From NCBI RefSeq assembly GCF_031082295.1, contig NZ_JAVHLD010000005.1:117075-181074 (forward strand): 64,000 bases of DNA, read 5' to 3'. Source of the DNA: Humidesulfovibrio sp. (GTDB lineage Bacteria > Desulfobacterota > Desulfovibrionia > Desulfovibrionales > Desulfovibrionaceae). The notes below the pieces were generated by a model. The model was given only the letters and a program-made list of their open reading frames with translations. It did not search any database and was not told where the DNA came from. This document shows, one piece after another, positions 1 to 7,196 of this stretch; the stretch's first letter is position 1; each line of letters opens with the position of its first letter. The translations under genes were made by a program, and so were the position numbers.

Positions 1-866
1 GCGCCACCATGGCGCCGAGCAGCCAGGCCTGGAAGGGCAGCTGGGCGGCCTTGACGCAGGCGGCCATGGCGATGAGCGCCAGGGGCAGCAGCGTGGTGCC
101 GGTCCACAGGGCCGGGCTCACCAGCGCCTGGATGTCGGCGATGCCGTGCTGCTTCTGGATGAGCAGGATGCCCGCGTGCAGGAACACGCCGCCCATGCTG
201 TTCATCCACAGGGCGCGCAGGCCGCTCTTCTTGGCGTCAGCGGTCTGGTCGTGCCCGATGAGCAGGAAGGAGCACAGGGTGGTGGCCTCGTAGAAGGCCG
301 AGAAGACGTGCAGGTTGTTGGACAGGGCCAGGCCGTTCATGAAGCCCAGGAAAGCCAGGAGGATCATGAAGAACTGCGGCTGGCGCGAGGTCTTCAGGTG
401 CAGGTGCTCCTCGTGGTGCTTCATGTAGGGCAGGGCGAAGATGCTGATGAGCGAGCCCACGAGGGACACCACCAGCACGAGCGCCAGGGACAGGCCGTCG
501 CAGACCACGGCGGTCTTGACCTCTGCCGGCGCGGCCAGGCCGAACTCGCCAAAGGCGGCCAGGCCGAGCTGCAGCAGCGCGAAGACGATGACGAGCGGGT
601 GCTTCTCTTTCAGGCCCATCAGCAGGAAATAGACCGGGAAGAGGAAGGACGCCGCCTGCGCCACGTGCAGCGCAGTGGCGGAAGCCAGGAACGCGGGGCT
701 CGCCGTGAGCGGCGCCTGGGTGGCAAGACCCACGGCGGCCGCGGCCAGAACCGCAGCGGTGGCCATGACCAGCATGGACCGCAAGGCTGGTGCCCGAAGC
801 ACCAGACAGGCGAGTCCCGCGGCCACGGGCCAGAGAACCAGAAGCCCGATGTACGCATCTATCATG
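1..866 (-). CDS. NADH-quinone oxidoreductase subunit L-like proton-translocating membrane protein (5' part, truncated by window edge)
   Basis: Reverse-strand reading from ATG at 864-866: MIDAYIGLLVLWPVAAGLACLVLR...FHVFSAFYEATTLCSFLLIGHD...LWMNSMGGVFLHAGILLIQKQHGI...AACVKAAQLPFQAWLLGAMVAP; KAAQLPFQAWLLGAM is the NuoL/MrpA-type signature. Not in the ORF track because it has no stop in the window. Confidence 0.85.
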
Positions 867-1060
867 TGATGAAACCCCCTCAAAAACATGATGAACTTAT
901 AGGAACGCAGCCCTTTACCCGAATTTTATTTTCAGGGGAAGAGGGGGAAAGGCTGCCTCGCGCCAAATGGAGTAGTTTTTGGGGTGGGGAAAAGGGTGTG
1001 GAAATTCGAGCCGATCCAGAAATGCCAAGGGCTGCGGTATGAGAATAAATTTGTTGGAAT

Positions 1061-1906
1061 TTATGTGGCGGCAGGTCGGCGGATCAACGAGCCGGGGCGC
1101 ACCTGCACACCGTTTTGCATGCTGGCGACAACGTTATTGTCGACGGAATCGACAATTTTTGCCTGGCCGAGGACAGAGTGGGCGCGTTCGTCCAGCACGT
1201 CCACCAGCATGCCGGCCTTCAGGCCGTGAACCGGTCCGGGGCTGAAGAAAATGCGCTGGCCGTCGTCGGCATCACGGTCGTCCTCTGGAGCGTCGTCCAG
1301 CGGGCTGTCCTTTGGCGGGGCCATGGCGCGGAAGATTTCGGCCATGCCAGCCGCGCGCAGGGCCTGCGCAATCTTGCGGGTGAGCACGAAGCTGGCGGCC
1401 ATCGGGAGAAGGGCCAGCCCCAGCAGGCACAGCACAAGGACGTAGGGCGAGATCCCGAGGGTGCGCATGGTCAGAGAGCTCGAGGCGGCCCTGATGGCGC
1501 CTGCGTCCGGGTGCACGCTGATGGTGAAGGCCTGGCGCTCTCCTGCGTCGGTGCCGTTGTGGTAGAACATGGCTACCCGGTGCACGCCCACGGGCAGGTC
1601 CGGGGCCAGTTCGGCCTCCGCCCGCCAGATGGAGCCGCCCATCCAGAAGCCGGAGTACTGCTCCTTGACCTTGACGGAAATTCGCGCGTCGGAGGGGCGC
1701 GGCTCGATGTCGTGCATGTCCTTCGCGCCGCGCGGCAACTGCTCGCTCAGGCTGACCGTCTGCCCCGCCAGCGCGTCCAGGCGGTTCGGGTCCTTGAGCC
1801 CGCCAGCGATCACGCCGTCAAACAGCGCGGCCAGGATCAGCAGCATGAGGACGCAGCCGACCTGCCCGCAGAGCCTGCGCTGGGCGTAGAGCGCGGCGTA
1901 GCTCAT
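1061..1906 (-). CDS. hypothetical membrane protein
   Basis: 281-aa ORF with an N-terminal TM and a second TM near residue 155; overlaps the next gene by 1 nt. Confidence 0.75.
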   Translation of the reverse strand: MSYAALYAQRRLCGQVGCVLMLLILAALFDGVIAGGLKDPNRLDALAGQTVSLSEQLPRGAKDMHDIEPRPSDARISVKVKEQYSGFWMGGSIWRAEAELAPDLPVGVHRVAMFYHNGTDAGERQAFTISVHPDAGAIRAASSSLTMRTLGISPYVLVLCLLGLALLPMAASFVLTRKIAQALRAAGMAEIFRAMAPPKDSPLDDAPEDDRDADDGQRIFFSPGPVHGLKAGMLVDVLDERAHSVLGQAKIVDSVDNNVVASMQNGVQVRPGSLIRRPAAT

Positions 1907-2154
1907 CAGCCTGCGCTCTGCTGGACGCGGTCGCGCAGCTTGCGGAAGCCCACGAACCCGATGACCATGGTGGGGATGAACATCAGGAAGAACGGCTTCA
2001 TGAAGGACGGGGTGAAGGTCTCCGGGTTGGCGCTGGCGCTGGCCATGGCGATGCAGAGTTCGACGAGGATGGCCAGGTCGAGGACCACGATGAAGAACTT
2101 CTGACGCCAGTTCATGCTGATTCTGGGGTTTTCGGATTCGTCGCGGAAGATCAT
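1906..2154 (-). CDS. small hypothetical membrane protein
   Basis: 82-aa ORF with two hydrophobic segments, coupled to the downstream 281-aa gene. Confidence 0.7.
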   Translation of the reverse strand: MIFRDESENPRISMNWRQKFFIVVLDLAILVELCIAMASASANPETFTPSFMKPFFLMFIPTMVIGFVGFRKLRDRVQQSAG

Positions 2155-2227
2155 GGTCTGGCTCCTTCTGTTTCTTGTGTGGCGGCGGGCCGGGTTGGAA
2201 GTCCCCGACCCACCGGCCGTTCGCCGT

Positions 2228-2839
2228 CTACTTCTTGAAGATGTTGGTCTTGGTGATGTTCATGTAGCGCAGGGCCTTGCCGTCTTCCTTGTAGTACACG
2301 CGGGCTTCGTCGCCGGCGTCCCAGGTGCTCTCGGGCATGGCGAAGTACTCCTCGGGCAGCTGGATGACCGAGAGGGTCTTCTGGCGGCCGGAGTAGATGG
2401 TCACGGTCTTCTTGTCCTTGTCGACCACGGGGAACTTCTTGGCCTTGTCCGCTTCCTTGTCGTAGACAAGCGGATGGTTCTTGTCGATGTTCTCCTTGAA
2501 GTCGACCATGACGAAGTCGATGGTCTTGAAGTTCTGCGTGGCCGGATCATAGATGGTGATCTGGTTCTTCTTGTTGTCGATCTTCATGCGCCCGCCGGCC
2601 TTGGGGTCCGGGCCGTTCTCGGCCGGGTCCGTGGGCAGCACGTAGGTGATGGGCGGCAGATACGTGTAGTCCGGGTTCTGGGTGTCGTTGGCCTTGTCCC
2701 GGATGAAGGTCATGGTCCTGGTCGCGGGATCAAACTTGACCACACGGCCCTGATCGACCTTGCCGTAGTCCGTGCAGCCGAGGAGCAGCATCAGGGGCAG
2801 GGCCACGAGGATGGTGCGCCACATGCTTTTGCCGTTCAT
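2228..2839 (-). CDS. hypothetical lipoprotein (DUF4881-like)
   Basis: Lipobox MLLLGC near N-terminus (MWRTILVALPLMLLLGCTDYGKVDQG); 203 aa. Confidence 0.75.
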   Translation of the reverse strand: MNGKSMWRTILVALPLMLLLGCTDYGKVDQGRVVKFDPATRTMTFIRDKANDTQNPDYTYLPPITYVLPTDPAENGPDPKAGGRMKIDNKKNQITIYDPATQNFKTIDFVMVDFKENIDKNHPLVYDKEADKAKKFPVVDKDKKTVTIYSGRQKTLSVIQLPEEYFAMPESTWDAGDEARVYYKEDGKALRYMNITKTNIFKK

Positions 2840-2896
2840 ATCGAGTCTCCTTCGTTTTCTAGGTCGCGTTGATGTTCTGCGCAGCGTGCGGTGCGC

Positions 2897-3943
2897 CTAG
2901 CCCCTGGCCGCGATCATGGCCAGTTCCCTCTTGCAGCCGGCGATGAACCTGACGAGGATGTACAGGGACAGCGTGGACACGACGCCGAGGACGAAGAAGG
3001 TGGAAACGTCGTCCAGGATCGGCATGTTGTACTGCTTGGCGGCAAGCTTCAGGATGATGGAGACCATGCAGCCCACGACCGCGAGGCCGAAGGCGTAACG
3101 GATGCCGTAACCCTTGATGTACTTGGTGGCCACAGCGCCCACCTGGGCACCCATGGAGGCGCCGATGAGCATGATGACGGCGGCCACGAGCTCGGTGCGG
3201 CCCTTGTAGGTATAGGTGCCAGCGCCGTACAGGCCGGAGATGGCGACTTCGAACAGGTCGGTGCCGACGGCCACGTGGGTCGGGCAGCCGACGAGGTAGA
3301 TGAGCGAAGGCATGCGGATGAGGCCGCCGCCGATGCCCAGGATGCCGGCCAGCCAGCCGGTGAAGAAGCTCACGGCCACGGGCAGCCACATGGAGCAGTA
3401 GATGCCGGCCTCGTTGAAGTGCATCATGGGCGGGATCTTGATGGCGTGGAAGGTCTTGTGCCACTCGACGCCCTTGGCGTCCTTGATGTCGCCGCCGGAG
3501 GCGAGCATCTCGGCTTCCTTGCGCTTCTTCACGTTGATGTCGTGGAAGACCATCCAGGCGATGCAGGCCAGCAGCACCACGTACAGGTAGCGCACGACCT
3601 TCTCGACGCTGCCCAGGCGCTCCAGCCACATGATCATTTGCGCGCCGATTTCAAAGCCCACCACGGTTCCGATGAGCATGACGATGCCGAGCTTGTAGTC
3701 GACGTTGCCGAACTTGCCGTGGCGCATGGTGGAGATGAGGGACTTGCCCGCCATGTGGGCGATGTCCGTGCCGATGGCGAAGGCCATGGGGAAGCCCAGG
3801 ATGTTCAGGCCGGGAGTCACCATCCACGCGCCGCCCATGCCGAAGAACCCGCCGATGATGCCAACGCCCACGCCAAGGATGATGAGGCCAGGCCAGAAGA
3901 TTTTCACGCCCGCGATGGGCATGAGCACGTACAACCATTCCAT
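2897..3943 (-). CDS. TSUP family (TauE/SafE) sulfite/anion exporter
   Basis: 348-aa polytopic protein with GVGVGIIGGFFGMGGAWMVTP and GWLAGILGIGGGLIRMP repeats typical of TSUP. Confidence 0.9.
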   Translation of the reverse strand: MEWLYVLMPIAGVKIFWPGLIILGVGVGIIGGFFGMGGAWMVTPGLNILGFPMAFAIGTDIAHMAGKSLISTMRHGKFGNVDYKLGIVMLIGTVVGFEIGAQMIMWLERLGSVEKVVRYLYVVLLACIAWMVFHDINVKKRKEAEMLASGGDIKDAKGVEWHKTFHAIKIPPMMHFNEAGIYCSMWLPVAVSFFTGWLAGILGIGGGLIRMPSLIYLVGCPTHVAVGTDLFEVAISGLYGAGTYTYKGRTELVAAVIMLIGASMGAQVGAVATKYIKGYGIRYAFGLAVVGCMVSIILKLAAKQYNMPILDDVSTFFVLGVVSTLSLYILVRFIAGCKRELAMIAARG

Positions 3944-3971
3944 ATCGCACTCTCCTCTTGTTTGGCCTTGG

Positions 3972-4268
3972 TTAGTGGTCCGCGATCTCGCGGGACTTCA
4001 GGTCGATGCCGATGAAGCTCATGAGGAAGTCGGCAAAGGTGCCGAAGAGCACGCCGATGGTCGGGATGAGAGCCATGGTCAGCAGCGCGAAATACAGATG
4101 GCTCTCGTTGTACAGGTTGGTCCACCAGGCTTCCCAGCCGGAGAACTTGCGAGTGTCGGCCACGATGACGATGTTTGAAACCTTGGCCGCTGCGGCCAGT
4201 GCGAACTCCGGCAGCGCCAGACCCACGAACAGGCACCATGTGAACAGCTTCGTGAAGCGGATTTTCAT
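3972..4268 (-). CDS. small membrane protein encoded upstream of TSUP transporter
   Basis: 98-aa ORF with N-terminal hydrophobic segment and second TM; 28 nt upstream of the TSUP gene. Confidence 0.75.
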   Translation of the reverse strand: MKIRFTKLFTWCLFVGLALPEFALAAAAKVSNIVIVADTRKFSGWEAWWTNLYNESHLYFALLTMALIPTIGVLFGTFADFLMSFIGIDLKSREIADH

Positions 4269-4383
4269 TGGGCTCCTCCTTCCAAAATGACGTTTCTACT
4301 AGACCCCTGCCACTGTTCCGGCCACCGTGGTGCGGACTTGAACCCACTTGGCCGGCATTGTCCGTCTTTCGTGATTATTCCTT

Positions 4384-4400
4384 GAGCAAGGCCTGTGCCA
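4384..4400 (-). promoter_or_regulatory. sigma-54 (-24/-12) promoter for the TSUP operon
   Basis: Reverse complement reads TGGCACAGGCCTTGCTC, an exact match to TGGCACRNNNNTTGCW, ~115 nt upstream of the 4268 start and divergent from a sigma-54 activator gene. Confidence 0.85.
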
Positions 4401-4453
4401 CGCGAAAAAGCTTGACGGAATCATTGGAAATGTTTTAGTCGTGCAAAACTGGT

Positions 4454-4516
4454 GTGCGCGACTTGCGGCATTGCGCAAGGTTGTTTTGCGGTTGAAAACG
4501 TTCATTTTTGCGCGAA
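4454..4516. promoter_or_regulatory. candidate upstream activator sites (TTGCGC-type repeats)
   Basis: TGTGCGCGAC, CTTGCGGCA, ATTGCGCAAG, TTTTGCGGTT and TTTTGCGCGAAT within ~65 bp upstream of the sigma-54 promoter. Confidence 0.5.
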
Positions 4517-4545
4517 TCGGCGCCTGTGATGGCGGAGGGGGATTG

Positions 4546-7086
4546 ATGGCGTGGAGTCCCAATCGTGCGAAGGCGGAGGCCGATGCGAGGCAGCATTTCT
4601 TCGCCACCTGGAGCGTGCAGAAAAAGCTCCTTGTGTCGCTTATTCCTTCCATCGCCTTGATTCTGGTGTTCACCGGCTATGTGACCAACCTCTATTCCAC
4701 CCGTTACCTGAACCAGTCCCTGCATCGCACGGCGCAGACCCAGAACCTGGCGCAGGCGATGGACTTCGAGGCGCTGCTGGAGTTCTTCCGCAAGGGGATT
4801 GTGGTGGTAGCGGAGTCAGGGCAGGTGGGGCGCGATTCCCTCACCGCCGCGTACAGGCAGTGGTCGGTGTATCGTCCCGGCATAGTGGCGGAACTGGCCT
4901 TCGTGGGGTTGAACGAGGCGGACACGCTGCTGCTGGTCCCGGTGGATGGCAAGCTGGCCGAAATCAGCCAAGGCCAGTACCAGTTCATCAAGAACAGCCC
5001 CATGGTGCTGGCGCAGAAGGCCCATGAGATCCGCCCCGGCTGCACGCAGCTCTCTGAGCTGACCGAGGTCGCCTATCCGCCTTCAGCATTTCCCGAGGCT
5101 CCCCGCGCCCGCAGCATGGACGTCTACCGCATGCTCACGCCGGTGTTCGATGCCCAGTCCAAGCTGCGCGGGCACCTCATCGTCTCCATCGACGCCTTGG
5201 CCCTGCGCAACATCCTGTCCCTGTACAACTCCCCGAAATCGCCCCTTTTCTCGTTCGCGCGGTCCAGTGAGAACCGCTTCAGCTTCTTCTTCGACGCGGA
5301 AGGCTGGATGCTCTTCCAGTCTGAAAACCACGAGGACCGCGGCAAGGAGCTGTCCGTCGAAATCGCCCGGTTGGGCATGACGGGCGACTACGGCATGCCC
5401 GAGTACCACAAGGCGTTTCGTCCGTCGACACGGCACGAGTCTTACTGGCGCATGATCGTGGAGACACAGGCCGGGCAGCAGGGGCTCATGGAGGCGGAGG
5501 CGCTGCCCACCGCGGCGGGCATTCTGAGCGACCAGCACTTCCTCGTCTATGCGCCGGTTCGCTTCCGCGCCCAGCCGGACAAGGACGCCGAAATCATCGG
5601 CGGCCTGGCCTATGTCGACCGCAGCCGCCTGGCCGACGCGGCAGAGTTCCGGCACATGGACGTCATGGCCGTCATCACCGTCGTCGTGGTCGCGCTCATC
5701 GTGCTGCTGGTGATCTTCATCAGCAGGGTGATCACCCGGCCCGTGCTGACGCTGGCCGCGGAGATCAGCGCCATCTTTGAGGAAAACTCGCTGCGGCCAG
5801 TGCGGCTGGCCAGCTACGACCGCGAGTCAATGGTGCTGAAGGATGCGCTGAACAAGATGATCAAGGCCATCCAGGACAAGCAGGAGCAGATTCGCCAGCG
5901 TGATGAGCACATCCAGATGGTCTCGCAGCGGCAGAAGGTGTCCTTTGACGGTGAGCTTCCGGCGAGCCTTGGCTGGCAGCTGGTGGGCGAGATACCGGAC
6001 CTGATCGGCCAGAGCCCGCTCATGAACTCCTTGCAGAGCATGATCCGCAAGGCCGCGGGCTCGGAGGCGGATGTGCTGGTGGTGGGCGAGACCGGCACAG
6101 GCAAGGAGCTGACGGCCGAGGGCATCCACAAGTTCAGCTCGCGTTCGACCAAGCCGTTCATATCCATCAATTGCGGCGGGTTGGACGAGAACCTGCTCCT
6201 CGACGCGCTCTTCGGCCACGTCAAGGGCGCCTTCACCGAGGCCAATGCCGACCGCAAGGGCGCGTTCCTGGCGGCCAACGAGGGAACCCTGTTCCTGGAC
6301 GAGATCGGCACCGCCTCGGACAAGGTCCAGAAGGCGTTGCTGCGCGCGCTGTCCGTGCGCCGCATCCGGCCTCTGGGCAGCGACCAGGAGATCGACTTCA
6401 ACGTGCGCGTGGTGGCCGCCACCAACGTGGACCTCATGGAACTGGTGCAGCGGGGCGAGTTCCGCGAAGACCTCTACTACCGCCTCAAGGTCATCACCAT
6501 CCAGACCCCGGCGCTGCGCCAGCGCAAGGAGGACATACCCCTGCTGGCCAACCACTTCCTGAAGGAGTCGGCTTTGCATTCGCGTCGCGGCGAGATGGGG
6601 CTGTCGCGGGGGGCGCTGGAAAAGCTCATGGCCCATGACTGGCCCGGCAACGTGCGCGAGCTCAAGAACTGCATCACGCGGGCCATGGCCTTTGCAGACG
6701 GCGAGGTGCTCTACGCCGAGGATCTCGTGTTCGATGACACCATGCTCTCGCCCCAGGTGCATTGGGACTCCGCCGAGGCGCGTGCCTTTGCCCCCAGGCC
6801 GCATGAATTGCCGCCCAGGGGAGTCGCGCAAGATCAGCCCCAGTCCTCGCCGCGCCCTCCGCAGATTGCGCAATCGTCTGGGAAGAGCGGAAACCCGCGA
6901 CACGACATTGCCATCGGTCTGGCAAAAGCCGGGGGCAGCTTCACCCGCCTGGACTACCAGAACGCCCTGGGCGCGGACGTCTCGCAGCGCACGGCCCAGT
7001 ATGATCTGCAGACGCTTGTCAAGGGCGGCGTGCTGCGCAAGACGGGAAAGGGACCGGCTACGCAGTACTCCTTGGGCGAGGTGTAG
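4546..7086 (+). CDS. membrane-bound sigma-54-dependent transcriptional activator
   Basis: N-terminal TM, extracytoplasmic sensor, second TM/HAMP-like region, AAA+ domain (GETGTGKE Walker A, GAFTEA loop, LFLDEIG Walker B), C-terminal helix-turn-helix; ATG 4546 follows GGAGGGGG. Confidence 0.9.
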   Translation: MAWSPNRAKAEADARQHFFATWSVQKKLLVSLIPSIALILVFTGYVTNLYSTRYLNQSLHRTAQTQNLAQAMDFEALLEFFRKGIVVVAESGQVGRDSLTAAYRQWSVYRPGIVAELAFVGLNEADTLLLVPVDGKLAEISQGQYQFIKNSPMVLAQKAHEIRPGCTQLSELTEVAYPPSAFPEAPRARSMDVYRMLTPVFDAQSKLRGHLIVSIDALALRNILSLYNSPKSPLFSFARSSENRFSFFFDAEGWMLFQSENHEDRGKELSVEIARLGMTGDYGMPEYHKAFRPSTRHESYWRMIVETQAGQQGLMEAEALPTAAGILSDQHFLVYAPVRFRAQPDKDAEIIGGLAYVDRSRLADAAEFRHMDVMAVITVVVVALIVLLVIFISRVITRPVLTLAAEISAIFEENSLRPVRLASYDRESMVLKDALNKMIKAIQDKQEQIRQRDEHIQMVSQRQKVSFDGELPASLGWQLVGEIPDLIGQSPLMNSLQSMIRKAAGSEADVLVVGETGTGKELTAEGIHKFSSRSTKPFISINCGGLDENLLLDALFGHVKGAFTEANADRKGAFLAANEGTLFLDEIGTASDKVQKALLRALSVRRIRPLGSDQEIDFNVRVVAATNVDLMELVQRGEFREDLYYRLKVITIQTPALRQRKEDIPLLANHFLKESALHSRRGEMGLSRGALEKLMAHDWPGNVRELKNCITRAMAFADGEVLYAEDLVFDDTMLSPQVHWDSAEARAFAPRPHELPPRGVAQDQPQSSPRPPQIAQSSGKSGNPRHDIAIGLAKAGGSFTRLDYQNALGADVSQRTAQYDLQTLVKGGVLRKTGKGPATQYSLGEV

Positions 7087-7104
7087 CGTGTCTATTTCTG
7101 GCGG

Positions 7105-7176
7105 TTGCGCGAAGGCGTCATCTACGGATTGCGCGATCTTGCTGCGCGCGATTTTGTGTTGCGTTCGTTGCGCGAA
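7105..7176. promoter_or_regulatory. cluster of TTGCGCGA repeats upstream of PEP-synthase-like gene
   Basis: TTGCGCGAA at 7105, TTGCGCGAT at 7129, TGCGCGCGA near 7143, TTGCG at 7159, TTGCGCGAA at 7168. Confidence 0.5.
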
Positions 7177-7196
7177 ATTCTCTGGGAGCGCGCGGC

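Noticed and set aside
146-1042. 298-aa plus-strand ORF
   Set aside because: Opposite strand encodes a clear NuoL-like protein; plus translation is Gln/Gly/Glu/Arg-rich shadow sequence.
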